Position numbers and translations under genes: made by a program. Below the pieces are notes generated by a model. It was not told the DNA's origin. It did no database searches and saw only the letters and a list, made by a program, of their open reading frames with translations. A DNA stretch of 64,000 nucleotides from Paracoxiella cheracis. Its GTDB lineage: Bacteria; Pseudomonadota; Gammaproteobacteria; Coxiellales; Coxiellaceae. The stretch's first letter is position 1, and every line of letters begins with the position of its first letter. Shown here one piece after another: positions 54,547-63,376 of the stretch. The stretch covers positions 186,001-250,000 of the forward strand of contig NZ_CP186485.1 in NCBI RefSeq assembly GCF_049348705.1, read 5' to 3'.

Positions 54547-55959
54547 ATGCGATCAAATATTAATCAATTGAGCGGGGAACAGCCCTTGAGCATCAGCATC
54601 TTTGACATCTTTACGGTAGGTATTGGCCCTTCAAGCTCTCATACTGTTGGGCCCATGCGAGCGACAAAGGATTTCATCAGTCAGCTAGAAAGCGATCTCA
54701 ATACAGTCCATCGCATTTCAATTACTCTCTACGGGTCACTCGCTTTTACCGGACGTGGCCACGGAACAGACAAGGCACTCATGATGGGATTGCTAGGCGA
54801 AGCTCCAGAATCCGTCAACCCAGACAGTATTCCTTCTATTATTGCCGCTATTTCAAAGAACAAGAAAATTGCGTTGTTGCATCGACACTCGATTTCATTT
54901 TCTCCCGAAACCGACATTCTGTATAACTATGAACAAATCTACGACTTTCATCCCAATGCAATGAAATTTGTTGCGTTTGATAGCGACGAAAAAATCATGA
55001 AGGAGACGATGTATTATTCCATCGGTGGCGGTTTTATTGTGAATGAAAACGATACCTTAGCAAACACACCAACGGCTGATGAAGATTTACCTTACCCCTT
55101 CCAAACCGCCGCTGATTTACTGGCACACTGTCATAAAAATTCAATGACAATTGCAGATGTGATGCTTGAAAATGAAAAAACATGGCGAACCGAAGAAGAA
55201 ATCAAAGCGGGATTACTCGACATTGCAGCCGTGATGGAAGCATGCATCGAAAAGGGATGCCATACAGAAGGTGAACTCTCCGGACAATTAAGAGTGCGAC
55301 GTCGCGCGCCGGCATTACTAAAAAAACTTATTCAGCGCGGCGATCCTAATGCACAACACCCTCAAACCATGAATTGGTTAAATCTCTATGCGATGGCGGT
55401 GAATGAAGAAAATGCTGCCGGCGGTCGCGTAGTCACAGCGCCCACCAATGGTGCTGCAGGTATTATTCCTTCCGTTTTAAAATATTATAAAAACTTTTGC
55501 GTGGAAGTGAGTGAGTCTGGCATCATTAATTATTTATTAACAGCAGGCGCTATCGGACTTTTATACAAAAAAAATGCATCGATTTCTGGTGCCGAAATGG
55601 GATGTCAGGGTGAAGTCGGCGTTGCTTGCTCTATGGCAGCAGGGGCATTAGCCGCAGCATTAGATGGCACCGTGTCACAAGTTGAAAACGCCGCTGAAAT
55701 TGGTATGGAACATAATTTAGGATTAACGTGCGACCCTGTCGATGGATTAGTCCAAATCCCATGTATTGAGCGCAACGCAATGGGAGCTGTGAAAGCAGTT
55801 AATGCTGCACGACTGGCGCTCGCAGAAGACGGCGATCATAAAGTGACTTTAGATATGGTTATCAACACCATGCGAGAAATTGGAAAAAACATGAATACCA
55901 TGTACAAAGAAACTTCAAAAGGCGGCCTGGCTGTTGCCGTTAACATTACCGAGTGTTAA
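54547..55959 (+). CDS. sdaA: L-serine dehydratase, iron-sulfur type
   Basis: 470 residues, single-chain L-serine ammonia-lyase. N-terminal SIFDIFTVGIGPSSSHTVGPM and C-terminal GCQGEVGVACSMAAGALAAA with cysteines for the [4Fe-4S] cluster. Converts serine to pyruvate and ammonia. Start uncertain: ATG 54547 or TTG 54586, the latter nearer to the family N-terminus and after GGGGAAC. The stop lies 1 bp from the end of the convergent speG remnant. Confidence 0.94.
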   Translation: MRSNINQLSGEQPLSISIFDIFTVGIGPSSSHTVGPMRATKDFISQLESDLNTVHRISITLYGSLAFTGRGHGTDKALMMGLLGEAPESVNPDSIPSIIAAISKNKKIALLHRHSISFSPETDILYNYEQIYDFHPNAMKFVAFDSDEKIMKETMYYSIGGGFIVNENDTLANTPTADEDLPYPFQTAADLLAHCHKNSMTIADVMLENEKTWRTEEEIKAGLLDIAAVMEACIEKGCHTEGELSGQLRVRRRAPALLKKLIQRGDPNAQHPQTMNWLNLYAMAVNEENAAGGRVVTAPTNGAAGIIPSVLKYYKNFCVEVSESGIINYLLTAGAIGLLYKKNASISGAEMGCQGEVGVACSMAAGALAAALDGTVSQVENAAEIGMEHNLGLTCDPVDGLVQIPCIERNAMGAVKAVNAARLALAEDGDHKVTLDMVINTMREIGKNMNTMYKETSKGGLAVAVNITEC

Positions 55960-55960
55960 G

Positions 55961-56338
55961 TTAAGAAGACGATTTAATATACATTCGAATGGCCGTGCGG
56001 TATTCGCCGTTTGTGTAGAATTCATCAATAAGCCTTCCTTCTTCATGAAAGCCGCACTTCTCATAAATATGAATCGCTGCTTCGTTGTGTTGATCCACTA
56101 TAAGATAAACTTTATGCAAATTAAGAACGTTAAAAGCATATTTCAATGCTAGCTTAGTAGCCGCTGTGGCATAGCCTTTCCCTGATTGGCCAGGAGAAAT
56201 AATGATGGCAAATTCACAACGTCGATGAATGAAGTCGATCTCTGTCAATTCAACGAAACCTAACTTCTCATTCTGATCATCTTTTATAATAAACCTTCTT
56301 TCATATTGATCATGTATGTGCTTAACATACAGCTCTTC
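55961..56338 (-). pseudogene. speG: Spermidine N-acetyltransferase, 5' end cut by IS6-type element
   Basis: The readable frame ELYVKHIHDQYERRFIIKDD, FIHRRCEFAIIISPGQSGKGYA, YAFNVLNLHKVYLIVDQHNE, CGFHEEGRLIDEFYTNGEYR is the C-terminal two thirds of SpeG, a GNAT enzyme that acetylates spermidine. The first 45 or so residues are missing at the IS junction 56338/56339. The CoA-binding loop (GQSGKGYA) remains, but the protein is probably inactive. An open frame starting at 56248 is only an internal ATG. Confidence 0.87.
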
Positions 56339-57260
56339 GGTTCTTTAAAAACTCAGTCAACTATTGACTCATATGCTTCTATAATAGAGTTATTCAGAAA
56401 GCTTGTTGGAATAATTGATTGAAGGTTTGAAATTTAGATAGAATTGTCCTGAGATTTTTATTTTTTTCTCTAAAAAACTGCTGTATTTCTTCAAAGACTG
56501 TACAAAACCGTAATGCGCAAAATATATTCTTGAATCCCTTCATCACACGCATACGTGATTTGATGCCTCGATGGGATTGCTCAATACGATTATTCAAATA
56601 GTTATTATCCCGATGGTCGGTATACTCACCAAAGACAGCTTGGATCGCAGGATAAAGGGCGGGCTCTTTATCAGTCGTGATTTGCTCAGGATAAATGCCA
56701 CTCGTTTTAGCCGCCTGCTTGAAGAAGTTTTCTGCGGCCTGCTGATCTCGTACATCACTTAAATAGACATCGATCAAATCGCCCTTTTCATCAATCGCCC
56801 TGTAAAAATAACACCAACGGCCTTCAATACGTAAATAAGTACAATCGACGTGCCAACGGTCATTGGATTTTTGATACCGGCGTGCCCGTAATCTCATCCC
56901 AAGCGCCGGACCAAAACGATGCACCCAATTATGAACCGTTTGATGCGTTACATGAAAACCCCGCATCACCATTAACGCAACTACATCGTGGAGACTGACT
57001 TTAAACTGATAATAATACTGAACTACCGTCCTAACCACATCCGTTGGATACATGATAAAGTTCAACGCTGTGCCACTGCGTTGATTAAATTGCTTACCAC
57101 AATCACTGCAAACAAACTGTTTATACCCTAAAGACGTCAGCTTTTTTAAACCCTTTGTAACACTTGAATCACAATGCGGACAATTCATACCGGTAGTCTC
57201 ACTCAATCGTTCATTAAATGGACGAACAAAATACAGCATAGACTGAGATTTTACAAAACC
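56339..57260 (-). mobile_element. IS6-family-like element, copy 2 (922 bp)
   Basis: Same ends and length as 18150-19071, opposite orientation. No 8-bp duplication is found around it (left CAGCTCTTC, right GTAAATAAG). The two flanks are the broken speG and the PPTase gene, so DNA was probably lost or exchanged here. Confidence 0.92.
56394..57239 (-). CDS. IS6-family-like DDE transposase (copy 2)
   Basis: 281 residues, identical to copy 1 except CPHCDSS instead of CPHCGSS in the zinc ribbon and FREKNKN instead of FRETNKN near the end. Intact frame. Confidence 0.93.
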   Translation of the reverse strand: MLYFVRPFNERLSETTGMNCPHCDSSVTKGLKKLTSLGYKQFVCSDCGKQFNQRSGTALNFIMYPTDVVRTVVQYYYQFKVSLHDVVALMVMRGFHVTHQTVHNWVHRFGPALGMRLRARRYQKSNDRWHVDCTYLRIEGRWCYFYRAIDEKGDLIDVYLSDVRDQQAAENFFKQAAKTSGIYPEQITTDKEPALYPAIQAVFGEYTDHRDNNYLNNRIEQSHRGIKSRMRVMKGFKNIFCALRFCTVFEEIQQFFREKNKNLRTILSKFQTFNQLFQQAF

Positions 57261-57310
57261 GTAAATAAGCCCTATCGTTTTTCGTCAAAAACCATATATA
57301 CTCTCTCGGT

Positions 57311-58025
57311 GGATTATCAACTAGAACAAAACGACGTTCATATCTGGCGGGCACATCTTGATTGGCCAAAAGATAAATTTGATGCTGCCTTTCAGCTTTT
57401 GTCCGAAGAAGAGCAGGCCCGAGCTGAACGTTTTGTTATAGAACAACATCGTGATCGATATATTGCTTCGCATGCTGTGCTTCATCAAATATTATCTCTT
57501 TACGTCAATTGTCCCCCAGAGAAGTTACAGTTTCACCAAAATGACCACGGGAAGCCCTATATAGCTAATTTACCGCTAGGCTTAAATTTACAGTTCAATA
57601 TGTCTGACTCTCACGATTACGCTCTGTATGGTTTGAGGTTGGATGACGAAGTTGGTGTTGACCTTGAATACATGAAATCTAAGATTCGGGCTGAGGAAAT
57701 TGCTAAACGGTTTTTCTCGCCAGATGAATACCGGGCGCTTCTTGATTTACCGCCTTCAGAGCGTTTGGAAGGGTTCTATCGTTGTTGGAGCCGAAAAGAA
57801 GCGTATATAAAGGCCATCGGTCAGGGATTGTCCTTTAATCTGAGCCGTTTCAGCGTGAGTTTAAAGCCAGATGGTTTAAGCTGTTTGCTTGAGGTCGATG
57901 GGAGTGCTGAATTAGCTCGGCAATGGAGGTTGGGTTCTGTTTCGGCCCCGGAGCATTTTCAAGCAGCCTTAGCTGTGGAGGGCGAGGTGAGAAAAATTAA
58001 GAACTTTGATTGGTCAAAGAGTTAG
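57311..58025 (+). CDS. 4'-phosphopantetheinyl transferase, Sfp type
   Basis: About 237 residues from GTG 57311. Motifs: KPYIANLPLGLNLQFNMSDS (P-loop/acyl region), DDEVGVDLEYMKSKI with the Mg-binding Asp, and WSRKEAYIKAIGQGL. Transfers phosphopantetheine to carrier proteins. The IS6 element ends at 57260, and an open frame from 57174 includes IS sequence. The first codons may be lost, so GTG 57311 is a working start and not proven. No carrier-protein gene is adjacent. Confidence 0.8.
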
Positions 58026-58032
58026 GTTTTAG

Positions 58033-58061
58033 TTGACATAGACGCGTGACTTGCGCACAAT
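58033..58061 (+). promoter_or_regulatory. Promoter of the tRNA-tuf cluster
   Basis: TTGACA at 58033-58038, 17-bp spacer, CACAAT at 58056-58061, followed by the GC-containing TATCGAGC. It lies 135 bp before tRNA-Tyr, and no gene intervenes. Typical of stable RNA promoters. Confidence 0.6.
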
Positions 58062-58195
58062 ATCGAGCTTGATTTTTTGTATAGGCTGGCCGGTATGGTC
58101 GGATTTTGCTCGTCCAGTAGGCGCAGCCGCATAGGGCCAGGCAGGGCTATCCTAGGATGGTTGGGTTGCGACAGGGACGTCAGGAAAAATGTTGA

Positions 58196-58277
58196 GGAGG
58201 GGTTCCCGAGCGGTCAAAGGGATCAGACTGTAAATCTGACGGCTATGCCTTCGCAGGTTCGAATCCTGCCCCCTCCA
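58196..58277 (+). tRNA. tRNA-Tyr(GTA)
   Basis: Acceptor GGAGGGG/CCCCTCC, anticodon stem-loop CAGACTGTAAATCTG, long variable arm, T arm GCAGGTTCGAATCCTGC. CCA is not encoded. Confidence 0.96.
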
Positions 58278-58301
58278 ACTCTAGGTGGCAGAGACTCGGC
58301 A

Positions 58302-58332
58302 CTAGAAATAATGGTTACCGCGTTATTTCTAG
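58302..58332. repeat. Hairpin between tRNA-Tyr and tRNA-Gly
   Basis: CTAGAAATAA (58302-58311) pairs with TTATTTCTAG (58323-58332). Probably a processing or stability element of the tRNA precursor. Confidence 0.6.
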
Positions 58333-58356
58333 TCTCTAGTTTCTAGTATCTAGAAT

Positions 58357-58427
<71 letters not shown>

Positions 58428-58436
58428 TTCTAGAGA

Positions 58437-58494
58437 CTAGGGTCTGTTGACAATTCGCTAGGCTATGGCGAAGATCGTTGTCAACAGGCCCTAG
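58437..58494. repeat. Hairpin between tRNA-Gly and tRNA-Thr
   Basis: CTAGGGTCTGTTGACAA (58437-58453) pairs with TTGTCAACAGGCCCTAG (58478-58494) with one G-U pair. It resembles a dispersed intergenic palindrome inserted in the tRNA spacer. Confidence 0.65.
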
Positions 58495-58496
58495 AA

Positions 58497-58568
<72 letters not shown>

Positions 58569-58621
58569 CCGATCTGGCGGGCGGGTTTAATTTAAATTAA
58601 AGAATTCGGAGGTCATTTTCC

Positions 58622-59812
58622 ATGTCGAAGGAAAAATTTGAAAGAGATAAGCCGCATATGAATGTGGGTACGATAGGTCACGTAGACCATGGTAAGACGA
58701 CGTTGACGGCGGCGTTGACGACGGTATTGGCAAAGAAATATGGCGGTACGGCAAGTGCGTTTGATCAGATTGATAATGCGCCGGAAGAAAGAGCGCGCGG
58801 AATCACGATAGCGACGTCGCACGTTGAATACCAAAGTGAGAAGCGCCACTATGCGCATGTGGACTGTCCAGGACACGCGGACTACGTGAAGAACATGATC
58901 ACGGGAGCGGCGCAAATGGACGGAGCGATTTTGGTTGTGAGCGCGGCGGATGGTCCGATGCCCCAAACGCGAGAGCACATTGTGTTGGCGAAACAAGTTG
59001 CCGTGCCGAATATTGTGGTTTTCTTGAATAAAGCGGACATGGTAGATGATCCGGAATTGCTAGAGCTGGTTGAGATGGAAGTGAGAGACTTGTTGAGCAG
59101 CTATGACTTTCCTGGAGATGATACGCCGATTATCGTGGGTTCAGCGCTGAAGGCGTTGGAAGGAGACACGAGTGATTTAGGAGTACCGGCGGTGTTGAAG
59201 CTGGTTGAGACGATGGACACGTACTTTCCGGAGCCGAAGCGTGATATAGACAAACCTTTCTTGATGCCGATAGAAGACGTCTTTTCGATTTCGGGTCGAG
59301 GAACGGTAGTCACGGGCCGAATTGAGCGCGGTATTGTGAAGGTTGGGGATGAGCTAGAGATTGTGGGAATACACCCGACGTCGAAGACGACGTGTACGGG
59401 AGTTGAGATGTTCCGTAAGCTGCTTGACGAAGGTCAGGCGGGTGATAATGTGGGTGTTTTATTGCGTGGTACGAAGCGAGAGGAAGTTGAGCGCGGTCAA
59501 GTATTAGCGAAGCCTGGCACGATTACGCCGCACACGAAATTTGAAGCGGAAATTTATGTGTTGTCGAAAGAAGAAGGTGGTCGTCATACGCCGTTTTTCA
59601 AGGGCTATCGGCCTCAGTTTTACTTCCGTACGACAGACGTGACGGGAGAGGTAGTGTTACCGGATGGAGTAGAGATGGTGATGCCTGGAGACAACGTGAA
59701 GGTAACGGTGACGATGATCGCACCGATAGCGATGGATGAAGGTGTGCGCTTTGCGGTTCGAGAAGGTGGCCGTACAGTGGGTGCCGGTGTCGTAACTAAG
59801 ATTATTGAATAG
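58622..59812 (+). CDS. tuf: Elongation factor Tu
   Basis: 396 residues. G1 GHVDHGKT, G3 DCPGH, G4 NKAD. Delivers aminoacyl-tRNA to the ribosome. The start is preceded by CGGAGGTCATTTTCC. It follows three tRNAs and precedes tRNA-Trp, the classic tRNA-tufB arrangement. Codon use is shifted to G/C-ending codons compared with its neighbours, as expected for a highly expressed gene. Confidence 0.98.
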   Translation: MSKEKFERDKPHMNVGTIGHVDHGKTTLTAALTTVLAKKYGGTASAFDQIDNAPEERARGITIATSHVEYQSEKRHYAHVDCPGHADYVKNMITGAAQMDGAILVVSAADGPMPQTREHIVLAKQVAVPNIVVFLNKADMVDDPELLELVEMEVRDLLSSYDFPGDDTPIIVGSALKALEGDTSDLGVPAVLKLVETMDTYFPEPKRDIDKPFLMPIEDVFSISGRGTVVTGRIERGIVKVGDELEIVGIHPTSKTTCTGVEMFRKLLDEGQAGDNVGVLLRGTKREEVERGQVLAKPGTITPHTKFEAEIYVLSKEEGGRHTPFFKGYRPQFYFRTTDVTGEVVLPDGVEMVMPGDNVKVTVTMIAPIAMDEGVRFAVREGGRTVGAGVVTKIIE

Positions 59813-59912
59813 ATAAATTGAGCCGGCAATTCTGCGAAGCTAAAGGCTTTGCACCGGTGAATGCCCGTCAGGAAGGTGGGCAGGCATAGACAAATAAAAA
59901 ATAAATGGGTGT

Positions 59913-59988
59913 AGGCCAGTAGCTCAATTGGCAGAGCGGCGGTCTCCAAAACCGCAGGTTGGGGGTTCGATTCCCTCCTGGCCTGCCA
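59913..59988 (+). tRNA. tRNA-Trp(CCA)
   Basis: Acceptor AGGCCAG/CTGGCCT, anticodon stem-loop GCGGTCTCCAAAACCGC, T arm GGGGGTTCGATTCCCTC. The 3' CCA is encoded, unlike the other tRNAs in this window. Confidence 0.97.
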
Positions 59989-60029
59989 ACAACACTGGTG
60001 GGATAGCTGATTGGGATTAAGAGGAAACT

Positions 60030-60413
60030 ATGAATTCTAAAGCTACGGTGCAAGAAACGAAGCCGAGATTTGATTTTTTAAAGTGGTTATTAATTTTGGT
60101 GCTTCTCATTGGAGGCATCATAGCGAACTACTACTTTAGTAACACAGCTTGGGCGATACGTGCCGCTGTCGGCATTGTTATTGCCGTTGTTATATTATTT
60201 ATTGCTTCGCAAACGGCGAAAGGCCGCAAAGCGTTGGGAGTGATTAAGGGTGCGAGAACGGAATTACGCAAAGTAGTATGGCCGACTCGTCAGGAAACTG
60301 TGCAAACCACTTTAGTGGTCGTGGCGATGGTTGTAGTAACTGCTCTCCTTTTATGGGGGATTGATAGTTTGTTCATGTGGGCCATCGGTTGGTTGACGGG
60401 ACAAAGAGGATAA
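60030..60413 (+). CDS. secE: Preprotein translocase subunit SecE
   Basis: 127 residues, three membrane segments (WLLILVLLIGGIIANYYF; WAIRAAVGIVIAVVILFIA; TTLVVVAMVVVTALLLWGID) as in enteric SecE. The conserved cytosolic loop ELRKVVWPTRQE lies before the last one. Part of the SecYEG channel. Adjacent to nusG. Confidence 0.97.
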   Translation: MNSKATVQETKPRFDFLKWLLILVLLIGGIIANYYFSNTAWAIRAAVGIVIAVVILFIASQTAKGRKALGVIKGARTELRKVVWPTRQETVQTTLVVVAMVVVTALLLWGIDSLFMWAIGWLTGQRG

Positions 60414-60416
60414 TTG

Positions 60417-60965
60417 ATGTCAGAGTCAGAACATAAAAAACGTTGGTACGTCCTTCATGCCTACTCGGGTTATGAAAACTATGTCGTTAAGGCGCTGCAA
60501 GAACGAATTAAATTAAAAGGCTTAGATGAAAAATTTGGCGAAATCATTGTCCCGACGGAAGAGGTTGTTGAAATGCGAGCGGGACAAAAGCGTAAAAGTG
60601 AGCGTAAATTTTTCCCGGGTTACGTGTTAGTACAAATGCAAATGGACGATGAGACCTGGCATCTTGTGAGAAGTGTGCCAAGGGTTTTAGGTTTTATCGG
60701 CGGAACTGCTGAAAAACCTGCGCCGATTAGCGATAAAGAAGCTGCTTCAATCTTACGACGCGTTGAAGAAGGGGAAACCAAACCGAAACCCAAAGTATTG
60801 TTTGAACCGGGTGAGGTTGTTCGTGTTATTGAAGGGCCATTTGCTGATTTTAATGGCGTTGTTGAAGACGTAAATTATGAAAAAAATCGTCTTCGTGTAT
60901 CCGTACTTATTTTTGGGCGCTCAACACCCGTCGAACTAGAATTCGGCCAAGTTGAAAAAAACTAA
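60417..60965 (+). CDS. nusG: Transcription termination/antitermination factor NusG
   Basis: 182 residues. NGN domain (KKRWYVLHAYSGYENYVVKAL, FPGYVLVQMQMDD) and a KOW domain (EPGEVVRVIEGPFADFNGVV). ATG 60417 is chosen over TTG 60414; only 3 bp separate it from secE. Confidence 0.97.
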   Translation: MSESEHKKRWYVLHAYSGYENYVVKALQERIKLKGLDEKFGEIIVPTEEVVEMRAGQKRKSERKFFPGYVLVQMQMDDETWHLVRSVPRVLGFIGGTAEKPAPISDKEAASILRRVEEGETKPKPKVLFEPGEVVRVIEGPFADFNGVVEDVNYEKNRLRVSVLIFGRSTPVELEFGQVEKN

Positions 60966-61026
60966 ATAAACATGGGGAGGGTGCTGAATTTAATTCAGCG
61001 TTCGTTTGAACCCAGAGGAAACAAAA

Positions 61027-61464
61027 ATGGCAAAGAAAATATCTGCATATATTCGTTTGCAAATTAAAGCAGGCGAAGCAAATCCAAGTCCGCCAGTTGG
61101 CCCAGCTTTAGGTCAACATGGTGTCAATATTATGGAATTCTGTAAAGCATTTAATGCGGCAACTGACAAGATCGAGAAAGGGTTGCCCACTCCCGTTGTT
61201 ATTACTGTTTATGCAGATCGCAGCTTTACTTTTGTTACAAAAACGCCTCCAGCATCCGTATTGCTGAAGAAAATTGTATTGAAGGGTAAAAAAGGCAGTG
61301 CAACACCTAACACAGAAAAAGTTGGAAAAGCTACTCGTGCGCAATTAGAAGAAATTGCGAAGATTAAAGAGCCTGACATAACGGCTGCTGATTTAGAGGC
61401 TGCTGTTCGCACTATTGCAGGTACGGCTCGAAGCATGGGTATCGAAGTGGAGGGAGTGGAATAA
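61027..61464 (+). CDS. rplK: Ribosomal protein L11
   Basis: 145 residues: KISAYIRLQIKAGEANPSPP, VGPALGQHGVNIMEFCKAFN, FVTKTPPASVLLKK. Start MAKKISAY at 61027, after AGAGGAAACAAAA. The stop overlaps the rplA start (TAATG). Confidence 0.98.
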   Translation: MAKKISAYIRLQIKAGEANPSPPVGPALGQHGVNIMEFCKAFNAATDKIEKGLPTPVVITVYADRSFTFVTKTPPASVLLKKIVLKGKKGSATPNTEKVGKATRAQLEEIAKIKEPDITAADLEAAVRTIAGTARSMGIEVEGVE

Positions 61465-62156
61465 TGGCACTGCAATCAAAACGAAGAAAAGCGATCCAAG
61501 AAAAGGTTCAGCCTGGAAAACAATACACGCTTGATGAAGCAATTAACCTCGTCAAGGAATGTGCGAGCGCAAAATTTATTGAAGGTGTGGATGTATCGAT
61601 TATTTTAGGTGTAGATGCGAAGAAATCAGACCAAGGTGTGCGAGGTGCAACTGTGTTGCCCCATGGTACAGGCCGTGAAGTTCGTGTTGCTGTGTTTGCA
61701 CAAGGTGCAAATGCAGAGGCTGCCCAAAAAGCGGGCGCAGATATTGTAGGTCTGGACGATTTAGCGGAAGACGTTAAAAAAGGCAAGATGGACTTTGATG
61801 TGGTTATTGCAACGCCGGACACCATGAAGGTGGTTGGACAGTTGGGTCAAGTGTTGGGTCCGCGCGGATTAATGCCTAATCCTAAAGTAGGAACGGTTAC
61901 GACCGATGTGGCTACGGCTGTGAAAAATGCAAAGCAAGGTCAAGTTCGTTACCGTACTGATAAAAACGGTATTATTCATTGCCCCATTGGCAAAGCGAAT
62001 TTTGAATCAAAAGCATTACAAGAAAATCTTGAAGCGCTTATCGCTGACTTGAAAAAGGTAAAACCAGCGGGAGCGAAAGGTACTTATTTAAAGAAATTAA
62101 CACTATCCAGTACGATGGGTCCCGGCATTACAGTGGACCGAACGACTGTGAAGTAA
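61464..62156 (+). CDS. rplA: Ribosomal protein L1
   Basis: 230 residues. GVDVSIILGVDAKKSDQGVR, VLGPRGLMPNPKVGTVT and YRTDKNGIIHCPIGK are L1 signatures. It overlaps rplK by one base, a known coupling in this operon; in bacteria L1 represses its own message. Confidence 0.98.
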   Translation: MALQSKRRKAIQEKVQPGKQYTLDEAINLVKECASAKFIEGVDVSIILGVDAKKSDQGVRGATVLPHGTGREVRVAVFAQGANAEAAQKAGADIVGLDDLAEDVKKGKMDFDVVIATPDTMKVVGQLGQVLGPRGLMPNPKVGTVTTDVATAVKNAKQGQVRYRTDKNGIIHCPIGKANFESKALQENLEALIADLKKVKPAGAKGTYLKKLTLSSTMGPGITVDRTTVK

Positions 62157-62370
62157 ATAATTTCGCGGTGGACATTGATTATGTTTTTAATGAATGTTCA
62201 ACCGTCGAAGACCGTGGGTGTGAAAACTTAATCTAGGGCGTGTTGGCAGTTTGCTCTCAGCTCTAAGCCCACGCAGACGGTAACCGGCTCAGAAATTTCT
62301 GCGGGCGGTCGCCGGGTAGGCGGGAAATAACAGGTTGTTATTTTCTAAATGTAAAAACCGGAGATAGACA
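62157..62370 (+). promoter_or_regulatory. rplJL leader region
   Basis: 214 bp between rplA and rplJ, containing several short inverted segments (for example GGCGGTCGCCGGGTAGGCGG). In proteobacteria this leader binds the L10-L12 complex and controls translation. The location is conserved; I did not resolve the exact fold here. Confidence 0.5.
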
Positions 62371-62898
62371 GTGGCTTTAAAACTGAAAGATAAAGAGGCA
62401 ATAGTCGCGGAATTAACAGAGGTTGCAAGCACAGCGTTGTCTGCAGTCGCTGCTGATTATCGTGGCTTAACTGTTTCCGAGGTGACCGAATTGCGAAAAA
62501 GCGCCCGAAAGAATGGCGTTTTAATGCGTGTTTATCGTAACACGCTCGCACGTCGTGCCATCAAAGGAACGCCATTTGCCTGTCTGCATGAAGTACTCGT
62601 TGGTCCTTTAGTGTTGTTATTTTCAACTGAAGAGCCGGGTGCTGCTGCACGGTTATTACGCGACTTTGTCAAAGAGCACGAAGCGCTTGAGGTGAGGGCA
62701 TTAGTTCTAGGCGGTGAATTATTAGGAGCGGATCAATTAAAAGCCGTTGCTAGTTTGCCATCGCGCGAAGAAGCACTAGCGCAGCTAGTATCTGTAATGC
62801 AGGCACCTATTACCAAGTTTGTTCGTACGCTCAATGAACCCGTTGCTCAAGTGGTACGGGTTATGGGGCAAGTCCGTGATCAACGACAAGCAGCATAG
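62371..62898 (+). CDS. rplJ: Ribosomal protein L10
   Basis: 175 residues: ADYRGLTVSEVTELRKSARK, MRVYRNTLARRAI. GTG start at 62371 with an upstream GGAGATAGACA. L10 anchors the L12 stalk. Confidence 0.97.
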   Translation: MALKLKDKEAIVAELTEVASTALSAVAADYRGLTVSEVTELRKSARKNGVLMRVYRNTLARRAIKGTPFACLHEVLVGPLVLLFSTEEPGAAARLLRDFVKEHEALEVRALVLGGELLGADQLKAVASLPSREEALAQLVSVMQAPITKFVRTLNEPVAQVVRVMGQVRDQRQAA

Positions 62899-62931
62899 TA
62901 CGTAATTAATTAAATTTCGGAGTGAATAAAA

Positions 62932-63312
62932 ATGGCTGAAATAAAAAAAGATGACATCTTAGAAGCTGTCGCTAATATGAGTGTTATGGATGTTGTAGAC
63001 TTAGTAAAAGCGATGGAAGAAAAATTCGGTGTTTCTGCACAAGCGGCTGTTGTCGCTGCAGGTCCTGTAGCAAGTGGTGAAGCTGCTGCTGCAGAAGAGA
63101 AATCTGAATTTAACGTAGTAATGACTAGCTTTGGCTCTAACAAGATTGCCGTTATTAAAGCAATTCGCGCAATAACGAACTTAGGTCTCAAAGAAGCTAA
63201 AGATATGGTTGAAGCTGTTCCTGCTGTTGTTAAAGAAGGAGTTAGCAAAGCAGACGCAGAAAACATGAAGAAACAACTCGAAGAAGCAGGTGCTTCAGTC
63301 GACTTGAAATAA
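62932..63312 (+). CDS. rplL: Ribosomal protein L7/L12
   Basis: 126 residues: N-terminal dimer domain ILEAVANMSVMDVVDLVKAM, Ala/Gly-rich hinge, C-terminal FNVVMTSFGSNKIAVIKAIR and GLKEAKDMVEAVPAVVKEGV. The start follows GGAGTGAATAAAA. Confidence 0.98.
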   Translation: MAEIKKDDILEAVANMSVMDVVDLVKAMEEKFGVSAQAAVVAAGPVASGEAAAAEEKSEFNVVMTSFGSNKIAVIKAIRAITNLGLKEAKDMVEAVPAVVKEGVSKADAENMKKQLEEAGASVDLK

Positions 63313-63376
63313 TTTTCATGTAAAGCATTGCCCCGGCGGCTAAACCGTCGGGACTAATTAGCAAAGAGGTACATTC

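Noticed and set aside
57174..57310. Longer N-terminus for the phosphopantetheinyl transferase
   Set aside because: Codons 57174-57260 belong to the IS6 element end, so the extension is fortuitous.
58077..58346. 89-residue open frame over tRNA-Tyr
   Set aside because: Runs through the tRNA gene and promoter-proximal leader; no coding signature.
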